A stretch of 64,000 bases of DNA from positions 4,147,295 to 4,211,294 of the forward strand of contig NC_031497.1 in the NCBI RefSeq assembly GCF_000237925.1. The letters are read 5' to 3'. Position 1 is the first letter of the stretch, and each line of letters begins with the position of its first letter. This DNA comes from Schistosoma mansoni. Lineage: Eukaryota; Platyhelminthes; Trematoda; Strigeidida; Schistosomatidae. This document shows, piece after piece, positions 22,405-34,199 of this stretch. The notes under the pieces are model-generated. The model ran no database searches, was not told where the DNA came from, and saw nothing but the letters and a program-made list of their open reading frames with translations. The position numbers were made by a program, and so were the translations under genes.

Positions 22405-22600
22405 ATTGAATCCCAGCTCAGTGGTTTGGAGGTTAAGCATTCGAGTGCTAGATCAAAGGTCCTGGATTCGACTTCCGTTTGTGTGGTGGTGGACACATAC
22501 CTCAAAGAAGTCAAGCCCTATAACAAAATGGCCGTCTAGTCCTCCCAGGTTTTCAACGGTTGTATAACTTAGATCGCTTCGTGATTTCAATGAAACAGGC
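22405..22600 (+). mobile_element. Family B SINE, diverged copy
   Basis: tRNA-like part 'ccagctcagtggtttggagg' and 'aggtcctggattcgacttcc', then 'aatggccgtctagtcctccca' and 'ggttttcaacggttgta'. The hammerhead core cannot be recognised. Confidence 0.6.
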
Positions 22601-23639
22601 ATTAATCACCGATAACATTTAATTTTAGGTAGTTATACTTAGTTTAATTTGTAAAAACCATTTTTGGAATCTTTCATATAAGATGATCTACCATACGATA
22701 GCTTACAAAGTGATACATATCAAGACGATAATCAAGTAATATATCAGAAGTTAAAACTTTCTGGGGATCTTATTCACCGTAAAATTAAGCCAAATTTTTA
22801 TCTTAAACTTATTGATAAGTCAGCAATTTGTTTTCTTCCACTATAGCTAGTATGAGAAAAGCTAGTATTAAACCCTTTTTTACAACATTGTTTAACATAC
22901 AAATAAACGTTTTTATTCCTTAAGTAATAAATCAGTAATTAGTTCTTTTAAGATTTCGATATTGTCTATGTCAAGATTAGTGACCAGTCCTTAGCACAGC
23001 TTTCATTGCATTGAGAAGCAACCAAAAATTGGTCAATCTTTATTATTTCTAGTATGATATAGAAATAGTTACTACTCAAATAATTTCAGATGGTAATTTC
23101 TAAATGTAATAACCAGAGAAAATAACTAAGATCACGATTAGTAAAAATTTAGAAAACCACCAAACAAATGTAAACGATGAATACTATCTGCATTCAGTAT
23201 ACCCTAGCTCTTATAAGGGGTTAAGTTACTCTTGAGGGTGAAAATGTATAGGAAATTTCTGCCTAAATTTAGGTATTCATAAGTTCCATGATGTATATCC
23301 AAAAGAAAATTTGGTCGTTAACCTCATTACTGAAAGAATAAATGAAATTTAGAGTATTAGTAGAAATGTGAAATCAACAGTCAAAGGAGTAGAAAAACCG
23401 GGGACTTGAAGTTTAAGATAATGAATTTTTGATGCTTTATCATTTAAGAAATAATTTTTCTGTACTTTTTAGGGTCATTCTGATCATAGCTGATGCAAGT
23501 TAGTTTAAGCAATTTCCTATGAGGATCAATATTCATGGGGTGTTTTACTACATATCTAAAGTGAGATCTACTTCCTTACTTTACTGACTAATAAGAATAG
23601 TTTTGTCAAGCATTTCGATCTATTTTTTTAGAAATACAC

Positions 23640-23775
23640 TGCTTAGGAGTCCCATACGGAGAAAGAACGGTCGTTCACTGCTTTCAGGTTTTCAATGGTG
23701 GTCTAACTCAGATTGACTAATGAGTTCAACTATTCAAATTACTACAATTCCCACAAATCCCCATCCTAATATAAC
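23640..23775 (+). mobile_element. Family B SINE fragment
   Basis: Starts inside the hammerhead region (ctgcttaggagtcccata) and runs into the tail 'ttcaatggtggtctaactcag'. The core G is changed to T, so the ribozyme should be dead. Confidence 0.6.
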
Positions 23776-24670
23776 TTTTATAATTTTTTCGGTAAGATTG
23801 AATGGTGTCTAGCTATAGAATTCAGATTATATTTACTGCGGAATATTTTTTGAGTTAGGTGTCCATTATAATGATAAAACAACCGCCTAAAAAAAATACT
23901 TCTGTGAATCCATTACATATTACTTAAATTGACTGAATAAATATTTTGCTTCAGATTTCAACTTAACGAATAACAAAATTTAAAATAACTATAGAAAAAA
24001 GGTAAGAACATTTAAAATGGTTTACAACCGTCTTTGTATCGAAGTAGCCAGCCAACATATTATAATGAGTTATTTATCTGATAACAACTTTTAAGCGTGT
24101 AACTCTACGCTTCATCTCATTTGATTAAAGTAAGCTATTATATTTCAGAGGAAAGTACAAAAAGAGCATCGGATGGTTTGATCATATTTGTCTTAGGTCA
24201 AGTAATGGTTAATAAAATAATTCAGTAAAATGACTTTTATTCAAAGTTGTGATTGCTTCAAGTATACCATGTATGTTGAAGATAATAAATCACAGTAACT
24301 TACTAGAACAAATTAGATTTACTTGCTTTGGCTATTTTAGTAAGAAGTGGGACTGTTTTAAGATAGTTTTCATCATGAACAAATAACTACTGAAAAACAG
24401 TTGAAACACTGAACTTATATTTCATCTTAACTTGAGATTCTACAATAATAACCAATTTCAAACCTATATGTTCTGAGTTTCATTCTGTTCTGAGTCGTAG
24501 ATGTACACTATGAGGAAACTCATTTGGGGACAAAAGAGTTATCCGCTTATCTTTGTTTCCCATCATAAATCAATGAAAATGCTTCGAAATTATCAGATTT
24601 ATGGTGTTCATAAAATATACTTTTTGTTATGACGAACGCAATATACGAAACAAAACTAATGATTGTAAGC

Positions 24671-24850
24671 AATTCACTTAGTATTGTTTATTTGATCTTC
24701 TCATTGATGTTTAGGACTGCAACTAGTCAGTCTCTAATTAAGGCTATATCGAGGCAGTTCTCACAGTATGCACATATGCCAATAAGAGACTGATCAATTG
24801 CAGTCCTAAACATCAATGGGAAGATTCAAACAAACAATACTAAGTGAATT
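24671..24850. repeat. Head-to-head palindrome of Sm-alpha 5' regions
   Basis: Arms 24671-24736 and 24781-24850 pair ('aggactgcaactagtcagtctc' region against 'gagactgatcaattgcagtcct'), with the loop 'attaaggctatatcgagg' onward. The same arrangement is seen at 6796-6996. Confidence 0.85.
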
Positions 24851-25190
24851 TAAACTTCACCCCATTGCACAAGCAAGTGGCTATCAAAACTCAGTAGCTG
24901 AGTGGATAACGCGATAGCGTTTAAAGCGAAAGTTACTGGGTTCGAGTCTCAGAGTGAACATCGACTCTGAAATGTGGGTACATCCAGCTGAAGAGTCTGA
25001 AATAGGACGAAACGCGCATCCTGGATTCCACTGCTAGTCACTATCCATCTTTGCTTACAATGCTTGTGAATTAAGACTATATCGAGGCAATGCGCACAGT
25101 ATGCACATATGCCAATTAGAGACTGACCAGTTGTAGTCCTAAACATCAATGGGAAGATTCAAACAAACAATACTAAGTGAATTAAAACTA
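24737..25190 (+). mobile_element. Sm-alpha retroposon copy 3, one unit plus the start of a second
   Basis: A full plus-strand unit (5' 'taaggctatatcgaggcag', A box, B box 'gggttcgagtctc', hammerhead) is followed directly by 'cttgtgaattaagactatat', the start of another unit truncated at about 25190. The spacing from unit start to unit start is about 330 bases. Tandem units with a ribozyme between them are the known form of this family. Confidence 0.88.
24979..25034 (+). ncRNA. Hammerhead ribozyme (Sm-alpha type)
   Basis: CATCCAG, CTGAAGA, GTCT..GGAC stem II, GAAAC, tiny stem III, ATC, CTGGATTCC. All core bases are kept. The cleavage triplet AUC obeys the NUH rule. Confidence 0.85.
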
Positions 25191-26750
25191 ATGATGTTAA
25201 ACATTTCACTAACAGGCTAATAATTGCTCTCTAGAAAATATTAAAGGCTAATATTTCATTCACATAGTAATTGATCTAGATTAATAAAAAAATTTATTCA
25301 CATTTAATGTTGAATTTTCTCAAAGTAAATTTGACATACCTCAAAAAACCATAATTGTCTTGGCAACAAAATCCAATTATAAATACTTAATGAGAATTCT
25401 CTTAATAAAGAATTAAAATGCACATAAGGTTTCTTTTGTTTTAAGCTTTTTTATTATTATAATTCACATTTATTTGCTTCTTCAATCACTGTGTTCCATG
25501 ATTTACCGGTCATTTCAACCAACCTAAACACCCACCTCCTTGCTCTTATAAAATGCTAATAAAACTAAGATTTATGTCACAAGGGTAAAACAAGGATTTT
25601 CATATTTTTGTATTTTAAAGGAAATCCAAATACTGATATCATTGGATAGAGGAATTTATCATCTTCTCTCTCTCCGTTTCATGAGTTCTGCTTAGTATTA
25701 GCCAATAAACAATTCTAAATTACTTTGCCTATAATAAGGTAAGAAATGGAGAATTACTTTTGATTTTGGGATAGCTTTCGTCGCTCATTAAGATTATTCG
25801 ATTAATCACTGAAAATCCTGAAGTACCGAACAACTGTTTCTCTCAAGTCTGAGACTCTTCAGTAATTAAAACCTGTTTCAACGAAGTCATTCCGTAACGA
25901 AAAGTTTACAGTAAAGCCCAAATTTTTATGATGTGCTAAACATGTTTACAGAAAACTGAATAAAGTTATTTGTGAATATGGAATATGAAAGCTAATTTGT
26001 TGACGAAAGTTTAGAAATATCAAAACCGATCGCTTCATAGGTTCTTCAAATAGGATACGATGTATTTTCCTTCATAAAGTTTATAGATTGATTTATTTTA
26101 CTTTCTTTAAATGCTTTTTTGAAATGTTTGATTTTGATGTGAATATTGAATTTTAAGGTTACCTTAAAATATTAAGACGAACTCCTTTATCTGATGACAT
26201 ACATAAAAATGTATAAATCTCATAGATCAATTTAGACTAAAATTAAACAGCAGTCCAGCTTTGTATGGATTCTTTCCAATGATCTAAGGTTGTATTTCTT
26301 TTCACTCGTTACAAAATAGATTAAAATCGAAAATATATTAGATGGCTGAAGAAAGCCGATAGGTACGATCGTATCTAGATTTTACATTATAGTTTACAGT
26401 TCAATTGTTGATTTAGTCCTCATGTAGATTGAAAATTCATCATGTGATCTTACTTGTTCTGTTAAAAGTCTTTGTATTTCTGATTACTGAATTTAGGATT
26501 TCGCATCACTTAAACCTGTATTTGTAATTAAAGCATACCATATGTAGATAATTCAAGAAGCTTCATCATACTTATGGGTCCACAAGTAGCATGATCTTTC
26601 GCTTTATTGTTGGGGAAAATAAATAGCCACAACGAATATTTAACCTCACAGAGAAAATAAAAACAGAAGACAAATTATTAGTCAGGGAAAGCAACTGTTT
26701 GGGCCAATGATAATTAAATGTGAGTATGGGGGTTTGCTGTAATTATTCAC
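25191..26750. other. No supported gene
   Basis: AT-rich DNA. A weak family B tail-like match (minus) is present at about 25805-25880 ('gactcttcag', 'gaaaatcctgaag'). Confidence 0.45.
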
Positions 26751-26754
26751 TCTC

Positions 26755-26965
26755 ATTGAGATCACGAACCGACTTAGTATAGATGACTATTGAAGACCAG
26801 CGATCCCTGGATATCTTTTTCGTCCTAGTATGGGACTTTCAATAATGCATATTTACAACCCCGGCGGGGATCGAACTCAGGACCACCATGTCTCCTAGCG
26901 AGAGTTCAACCTTTAGATCAATCAATTTAGTGCAACCAATTAAAGACATTGTAAAACCACCTTCA
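26755..26965 (-). mobile_element. Family B SINE, very diverged copy
   Basis: Minus strand: B-box-like 'gagttcgatccccgccgg', then 'aagtcccatactaggacgaaaa' and 'tccagggatcgctggtcttc'. Stem II and GAAA survive, but the CUGANGA side is lost. Confidence 0.55.
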
Positions 26966-28649
26966 GTTGTCTTTGGTGGATGATTGACCGGTTATATATT
27001 ATCAAAAACTGTTTTTCCAGCTGGTGGGTAGATAGATAATTAAGGTAAATATCTAGCCTGATTAAACTCAGACTGCGATACACATAAACAGGGTTCTGGA
27101 TGATTTGCTCACACATATCTTTTAGAAAAACGTTGATCATTAATGACTTTCTCTATGATTCTTAATAGTGGTCATTGATATCAGCTTAGATTCTTTTGAA
27201 ATACACCTTTAGCATTACTACCCAGTCAGTTTGAGAAAATTATAGTGCATGTCCGAAAGTAGTGTTTAGTTTTTTAGAACCATATAATATGCTTCATTAT
27301 AGGGATTATCACAGAAATACTACTGACTAATGATTGGTTTCATTGCTAGGCCTCTAAAAATTCTCTCGTTCAACTGTTCAGGCTGTTCTCATTTGGTTTC
27401 GTATCACTAATTGTTCATACTCCATACTATAAGCAAAAATATATCATGGTGCTTAATATGAGACTAGTATTCGCGTAATTAAAAAAACATATCAAAATAG
27501 ACTCAATCTACCAGATAACTTTTAAAAATGATGAGCAACTACAAGACCATAGATCCGGTTATGGGAGAAGACGATTAAAGTAAGTATGTAAAAAGTGACA
27601 GCAGAATTATGGACAATAACCAGCCAGTCACCCTGGTAACAAAACAAACTGCTGATCACTTAGAAATTCTAATAGTTTACTTAGCCTTGAAGTGTGTGCT
27701 GATAATTCTGTCTAAAAAGACAATAAATGCTTGTTGAATAAAGTATAACGTTCAGAGAATACAACTTCGAATTTCTCCTACTAATTTTCAAATATTCTTC
27801 ATCGTCTCAAGAACTTGAAAGTCAGTTGTTGTCTAGCGCACCTCACCTAAAAAATGTATGGTTCTCTGTCAGTACTTAACGATACCGTAAACCGTATCAC
27901 TTGGAACATCCAACAGAGATCATTATGTAGTAATCTTGATATCACTACATGAAACGAGGATAAGTTACCCGAAATTAGGAGTAAAATCGTTAATTACATA
28001 CAACTGGGTGTAGTATCCATTACACTGAGGTTGATGCCTGTGATTACTTAGCAAAATAAATGCCAAGAAGGTTACCACTCAAATACTCAATACTCTAGTA
28101 AACATGTATAACCAGGATTAACAAATCTTGGTCATTTTTATGATACTGGTGGAACCCAATTTTAAACGTAAGAACCCCATGTAAGAAAAAGCATTCCGTT
28201 ATCTGCTATTTGGTTGAAAGATTATAATATAGAGATGAAATCTGACTAATTATTTGTAAATTTTTTGTAATTACCAATGCAAAAGATGACGGTTAGTTAC
28301 AATAAACCAATTTGATTTGAATATCTGGTACTTTTTATATAGTTTAATTCAAACAAGTTTTAGTTTTGCAAGAGATACTTTATAAATTTTGAAAAACAAA
28401 CTTTTATCAATCTGATCATCCCTATGAATTGGTATGTATGTTCTAAGGTCTTTTACAAAATATATTATTATATAACTAACAAATATCGATCAAACCCACC
28501 GGTGATTTTGAGGCTGATGAAATTGATTATGTAATGCACAAGAAATATACTTAAACAACATCTGTATTTGTCAGTAAACAGCAGTAAATTACTCGAAAGT
28601 CTCGAGTTGAATAAAACTCAACAAACATTGATCAAATGAAATAATCAGA

Positions 28650-28995
28650 AGGGGTTTTGTGGAGATTTCAGTATTTTCATATTTGAAATCATGAGTCAAT
28701 TGAAGCTGGACCATCATGGAAAACCTGGAAGCACTGGACGGCCGTTTCGTCCTACTATGGGACTCCTCAGCAGTGCGCATCCATGATCCCGCCTCGCGAG
28801 GTTCGAACCCAGGACCTACCAGTCTCGCGCCAGAGCACTTAACCGATAGACCACTGAGCCGGCTGGCATACAACGGTGTTAATGTCTAACTTCAACCAAT
28901 CCACGAAGTTTGAGCAACCGTTCACCAATTGTCTTCAGTGAGTTATCTCACAACAGACGTGGTTGAACTCCATTGGTCACTGCTTCCCACTAGAA
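28650..28995 (-). mobile_element. Family B hammerhead SINE, best-preserved copy
   Basis: Minus-strand unit of about 345 bases. In element order: 5' module ('tctagtgggaagcagtgacc', 'caatggagttcaaccacg', 'gttgaagttagacattaac'), tRNA-like part with A box 'ggctcagtggtctatcgg' and a perfect B box 'gggttcgaacc', hammerhead, and a tail 'gcttccaggttttccatga' with 'tcaattgactcatgatttc'. The open frame 28589-28873 is this SINE, not a gene. A plus-strand tail fragment of the same family follows at 29005-29095. Confidence 0.85.
28724..28783 (-). ncRNA. Hammerhead ribozyme, second family, apparently intact
   Basis: Minus strand: GCACUG (stem I), CUGAGGA (fits CUGANGA with N7=G), stem II GUCC/GGAC with a 7-base loop, GAA, stem III A-U and C-G around a GGCC loop, cleavage triplet GUC, then CAGUGC, which pairs perfectly with GCACUG. 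Beyond it GGA and UCC can extend stem I after a bulge. All conserved core bases are present, and the layout (open stem I, two-pair stem III) equals that of Sm-alpha hammerheads, though stem I sequence differs. Confidence 0.82.
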
Positions 28996-29071
28996 CTCCA
29001 GGACATGTATCTTGAAGTCAGTTCAGTGCTTCCAGGTTTTCCCTGGTGGTCTAGCTTCAATTGACTCATGA

Positions 29072-29302
29072 TTTCAAATATGAAAATACAAATGAAATAG
29101 ATAGAATCGGTTATTTGCTTTGTTGAACATTTCATCTAGTTGAACTTAATTTATTTTTACATGTCAGATGCCCCAGTGATAATCATCCATGTTTAATTCT
29201 ATGAAGTTATTAGATTGACTAAAAAAAGCCTTACTAACTAAAACTATTTTCAGAAACGTAACTGCCCAGTTATTTAAATAACTAGTTCAAACTATTCATC
29301 TC
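29072..29302 (+). repeat. 231 bp direct repeat, first copy
   Basis: Begins in the SINE tail (tttcaaatatgaaaatac) and ends at ttcatctc. It is repeated at 29728-29958 with no difference that I noticed. Confidence 0.93.
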
Positions 29303-29727
29303 TATATTATATCTTTCAACCAAATAGCAGATAACGGAATGCTTTTTCTTACATGGGTTCTTACGTTTAAAATTGGTTCCACCAGTATCATAAAAATGAC
29401 CAAGATTTGTTAATCCTGGTTATACATGTTTACTAGAGTATTGAGTATTTGAGTGGTAACCTTCTTGGCATTTATTTTGCTAAGTAATCACAGGCATCAA
29501 CCTCAGTGTAATGGATACTACACCCAGTTGTATGTAATTAACGATTTTACTCCTAATTTCGGGTAACTTATCCTCGTTTCATGTAGTGATATCAAGATTA
29601 CTACATAATGATCTCTGTTGGATGTTCCAAGTGATACGGTTTACGGTATCGTTAAGTACTGACAGAGAACCATACATTTTTTAGGTGAGGTGCGCTAGAC
29701 AACAACTGACTTTCAAGTTCTTGAGAC

Positions 29728-29958
29728 TTTCAAATATGAAAATACAAATGAAATAGATAGAATCGGTTATTTGCTTTGTTGAACATTTCATCTAGTTGAA
29801 CTTAATTTATTTTTACATGTCAGATGCCCCAGTGATAATCATCCATGTTTAATTCTATGAAGTTATTAGATTGACTAAAAAAAGCCTTACTAACTAAAAC
29901 TATTTTCAGAAACGTAACTGCCCAGTTATTTAAATAACTAGTTCAAACTATTCATCTC
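29728..29958 (+). repeat. 231 bp direct repeat, second copy
   Basis: Second copy, 656 bases downstream. The stretch between the copies is exactly the right arm of the inverted duplication (overlapping the first copy by the 8-base ttcatctc). Confidence 0.93.
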
Positions 29959-30284
29959 AAAGTAAGCGACACTGAGAAACTAATCCAAGTGAGTTGGAAA
30001 GTCTTTCTATCAACATTTCAGTTATACAGTGTTTATTACATACACTTCGCGTCCCCTTCCATATATCAAAGCTCCATGAGAAATTTATGTCCCCTAAAAT
30101 GGGTAGATCTTTCGCATATTACATGGTTGGCATTCCAATCATAGATGTAGAATATTTTATAATCACTATTTGCAATTTTTATTTCAATAATTGTGTTCCT
30201 GTAATAAATTCAAGTTACTAAATCTCTTCGAAACAAATTAAAAATGTTCGCTCACCATAATCTGTTATTACTATCATTATTGCC

Positions 30285-30705
30285 CCCAAATGCCCTGGTA
30301 CGGCCGAGAGTGGGGAGAGTCCGCCCTCCCACTCGAAATGCTCTCACATGACCACGCGTATATAGCCTCTGCCAGGGAAATCCTACTCACTGCCTTCTCG
30401 TGGCGGGGGTTTTGTTTACGAAATTGAGAGGATGAAAGCAAATGTCCAGCGCTTTAACCCGGTTGGTGGACACGACGAGTCCACCTAGGGGAGTTGGAAA
30501 ACCCTCATTCCAAACCAATGGTGCACATGGGCTCCAGGATCCTGATGGAACAAATGGCGTATGAATCAATCGTTGGTCAGTGGCTACCATGGGAGTGCAT
30601 CTCCTCACGATGCTCCACTGCCTTGTGGATCAGACCTTTATGCCAAAGGCTCAGGGTGTGCTCCCCTAAGAAAACCACCTGCTTCAGTTTGGCCACCTGG
30701 TCAGT
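30285..30705 (+). repeat. 'tacggccgagagtgg' interspersed repeat, best copy
   Basis: About 420 bp from 'ccctggtacggccgagagtg' to 'aagaaaaccacctgcttcag'. It is GC-richer than its surroundings. Related copies are at 13235-13660, 21239-21430 and 2222-2290. Several overlapping frames on both strands are open (30387-30818) but no frame is kept between copies, so I call it non-coding. Class unknown. Confidence 0.7.
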
Positions 30706-30860
30706 ATCACAGCCCTCATACAAATCAAATGAGATTTGTGCGGCGCATATATATCTGGTGCTTTCTTGTACCAATATTTATGCATTTAAATAAAATAATG
30801 AATAACTATCATTATTAACAGGATTATTAGTTTTTAGATCATCGCTATTACTGTTGTAAT

Positions 30861-30925
<65 letters not shown>

Positions 30926-30942
30926 GTAATAATAATAATAAT
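30861..30942. repeat. (ACT)n-(AAT)n compound microsatellite
   Basis: Trinucleotide runs change from ACT to AAT with one interruption. The open frame on the other strand reads poly-Ser and poly-Ile and is not a gene. Confidence 0.95.
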
Positions 30943-31044
30943 GGCGAGATATGATGGAATAAACAAGTTGGCAAAATATGTTTCAATTTTAATTCCATGG
31001 GAAAATTTTCAACATACTTCCAGATGAATAAAATTATTTATCCT

Positions 31045-31048
<4 letters not shown>

Positions 31049-31080
<32 letters not shown>
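31049..31080. repeat. (AT)n microsatellite
   Basis: About 32 bases of alternating AT. Confidence 0.95.
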
Positions 31081-31083
<3 letters not shown>

Positions 31084-31500
31084 CCAGTAAGCTCTTAGAG
31101 AAAGAGCTCAACAACAAAACTAAAAGGAAATTAAAACTCCCGAACAAGACGGAAGATGAGTTTAATTGCCTCATTATCGTTGAATAGAAAAAAGCAGACA
31201 TTTTCCCACTGAATAATGATCAGATTTTGTTTAATCTTATTCAAGATGATAGTGATAGAGATGACGACAATAACAGTAAGAACGATAATCGTGATAACTA
31301 ACGTTTTTTAGTAAGCAAAACATAACGAACGAAAAAAAAACAAAGATCACAAAAGCGGAAACAATTTACCTGGATGATTTATTACTATTGTTTGTTTCAT
31401 GTTTGATGGATAAATGTAATAACATTCAGTTTTATGGTTTATTACTGTCTTGTGCCTCTTTAACATGCAAGCATTTTAAGAAGGGATGAAATGAAAGACC

Positions 31501-31506
<6 letters not shown>

Positions 31507-31571
<65 letters not shown>
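31507..31571. repeat. (AT)n microsatellite
   Basis: About 65 bases of alternating AT, the longest in the window. Confidence 0.95.
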
Positions 31572-31573
<2 letters not shown>

Positions 31574-33719
31574 GTTACAGTTCGCTTATTAACGTTTGTT
31601 AAAACAATTCATTTATAGCCATCTGTTCTTGTGAGAACCAAGGAATATGTTTGGATTTCTCTTCCTAGTCTGTGAGTTGAAAAAACAATATGGAGGTAAA
31701 CGATTTAAAAAGAAAGGGAAAACTAAAACGCTATTAGTAGTATATAATCACAAAGTAATAGTTTTACGACTTTGTATGACTGTAATAAATTGATACACAT
31801 GAAGTTATTATTTCTACCCGAAATACATCAGTCCATATCTAGCTTTTATAAAAACGTTTTTTTCATGTACAACTCAAATATTTTAAAAACAATAAACAAA
31901 ACGTTTCAATAACTTCAAGACTGTAAACATGACGTGAATCGTCTTGATACAGAAGTGTATTTTTCATATTTTTCCGAAGATTATATCACAAACAGAGAAT
32001 GAGACTTATATGAAATTTAAAATGATAAGATAACCACTGTACACTTGTTCTTTGTGTACTCCAGTCATAGTCAAATTTTGATGCTCTTTATATTCAAACA
32101 ATTGGATATAAATCAAATAAATCCCAAATTTATGAGTACCATAAGACTTCTCAAGAAAATTTATTCCTTCTAATAGACAATGAGAGTAAAGCATACGGCA
32201 CAAGAGTTCAAATCCACTTTAAACCTCGACTAGACTTGAGTCAGAAACGTCAGTTGATGAGATATATTATGACTGTGATTACTATGGAAACTGAAAATTA
32301 AGTACAACATAAAGGGATACAATCACTCTACTGCCAATAGTCAGTATTTTAAATCACATCAGTACCATTATTCCCACTTATTAGTAGCTATATATGATAA
32401 GAATGAGTATTTTCAATGATCAGCGCGCTCAAATAGATTTCAGAAAGGTGTACTAATAGAGAAGACTTATAGCAAACTATCGATGGTACTTTTCTTATGC
32501 TAAAATGATACATTTCATGAGTAGGATCTATTACTTAAATGATTTATTATACATAAGAGAAATAGTGGAATTCATCTCTCAGTCTCTTATTATGAAATAA
32601 TGTAAGCAAAAGTTTATGGACATATTCATCCACAACTATGATATTATAAAGATATTTTTGGCTTGCGGTGATCCGAATACTAATACGAGGCCACTTATTG
32701 ATAGCAACCGGGAGATTGTACACCTTATAATTGTATTCGTTAACAGGGATTGAAAGCAGAAGAGATCTACGTTTTAAAAATTTTAAAGGGGAGGACACTC
32801 TATTTACATAAAATAGGACTAAAGTTCCTACTGAGTGCAACACTAAAAAAAATTTCCATGTGATTCGAAAATCGCAGGGAACAAAAAGCTATGAACAGAT
32901 ACTTGACTCGATTTGTCTAGTAATTCACAAATTTTTAGGTAATGGCCAACTATATTCTCGAATATTATTACGACACTGATAGGATAGGTGAAAGAAAATC
33001 AAGGGTTGATATCTCTCCTGATTGACTAAGATTCTTAGTTGGCTAAATAGAGGCACAAAAAAGGAATGATTAAACGGAAGAAAATTTCCAAATTTTTGTT
33101 GACATTTTATTACCGAGTAATAATAAACAAGCTATTCAAGTCGCAACTAATCAGTAGGCAATGTCCGTAAATATGAAACGTGTTCTGTGTCTCCCGAATT
33201 GGAGGCACCTTCAAAAGACTAGTGAGAACGAATGCTAGTGCTCACTTATGCTGAATCTTCATAAATTCAAAACGTTCACTTGTCTGAAGCCCTGATTGTG
33301 ATGTGAGGAATGAGACCAATTCGTGTTTTCAGAAAACCTAAGGGCCTTATGCCAATTTGAGACATTTTTGACACCGTCATGATATTGATCCAGTTGCATA
33401 AGGTCGAGCTCACATAACATAAGTGAAAGCAGTTCAGTTCAATGTCTGCGCTGAGGATGTTCGGAGACTTTACGTCTTCGAACGTAGTTATTTCTGCAGG
33501 ACTACTGGAATACGTTGGTGATGCTACATCATTAATCCTGAAGTTCGTCAATTTTTCCGTGAGAGTGATGATAGCTCAAATGGTACGATCACCTGGAAAC
33601 GCCTACTTTGGTGACTTGGTTATGCTCCCCGAATGTCCCATCAGTGGCGTTCAAAAAGAGTATTCTTTACAGAAGGTAGAACTGGGTATAAGAAGATAAG
33701 AAAAATCGGTTCATAGCAT
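31572..33719. other. No supported gene
   Basis: AT-rich with small open frames (32547-32843, 33276-33551, 33442-33699). None has motifs I recognise; the GC-richer part at 33276-33700 may belong to an old repeat. Confidence 0.45.
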
Positions 33720-33724
33720 AGCGT

Positions 33725-34195
33725 CATAGGTGTCACAGGTGTGTGGTGAATCCTTCGACGTCATTATTAATATGCTTGAGGATAGACATCTTAAGTCTTT
33801 CAAACTCCTGGCAGGTGTTATCTTATCAGATACTAACCACCCACTTCACTCATATCTTTCACCTTGTATATCTTCTAGTAGAACGAGGCGTAAATACATT
33901 AAGATCCATGCACGCAAGCAAATCTATAAGAGTTTTGTAATACCTTACCTAGCATATATACTTTGTGACGAACAGGTTGTTAGAGTTAACCTAGTAAATA
34001 ACCTGTATTCTTAAGCATGTCTCAAATTTGATAATTTGTACAGACTCGTTTTTTTTCTCTTTCACTTTGCTTTTCTCATTTCTTTCTTTTTGTCATTTTT
34101 TGGTAGAGAAAAAACTTGTTGAAATACCTCGTGCTGAGAATCCTATTTTGTACCAGAATATCATGTTGAATAAAGCCATTAATAATAATAATATG
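33725..34195 (+). mobile_element. LINE 3' end (ORF2 C-terminus, 3' UTR, (AAT)n tail)
   Basis: The frame at 33730-34014 reads LEDRHLKSFKLLAGVILSD, NHPLHSYLSPCISSSRTRR, YIKIHARKQIYKS and ILCDEQVVRVNLVNNL, then stops. I recognise this as the C-terminus of a repeated schistosome retroelement polyprotein. It is followed by 'gttgaaatacctcgtgctgag' and 'gaataaagccattaataataa', which also occurs at 12780-12870. The copy is 5'-truncated. Confidence 0.65.
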
Positions 34196-34199
34196 GAAG

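Larger units (their letters stand above)
27804..29727. repeat. Long inverted duplication
   Basis: 27804-28239 (436 bases) reappears as reverse complement at 29295-29727 (433 bases) with very few differences, one being a single extra T at about 28222. The spacer (28240-29294) contains a family B SINE. Arms contain no gene. See the linked direct repeats at 29072-29302 and 29728-29958. Confidence 0.93.

Noticed and set aside
24895-24960. tRNA gene suggested by A and B box motifs
   Set aside because: The same motifs recur in every Sm-alpha copy, and no cloverleaf with an acceptor stem can be closed. It is the tRNA-like promoter of the retroposon.
28589-28873. 94-residue open frame on the minus strand
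   Set aside because: It is the tRNA-like part and ribozyme of a SINE; the same frame appears broken in other copies.
30387-30818. Four overlapping open frames on both strands
   Set aside because: They fall in a dispersed GC-richer repeat, and no frame is kept in the related copies at 13.2 and 21.3 kb.
31049-31571. Regularly spaced repeats as a CRISPR-like array
   Set aside because: Only (AT)n microsatellites with unique DNA between; this is a eukaryotic genome.
33276-33699. Opposed ~90-residue frames as a gene
   Set aside because: They overlap each other on opposite strands, have no splice partners and no recognisable motif.
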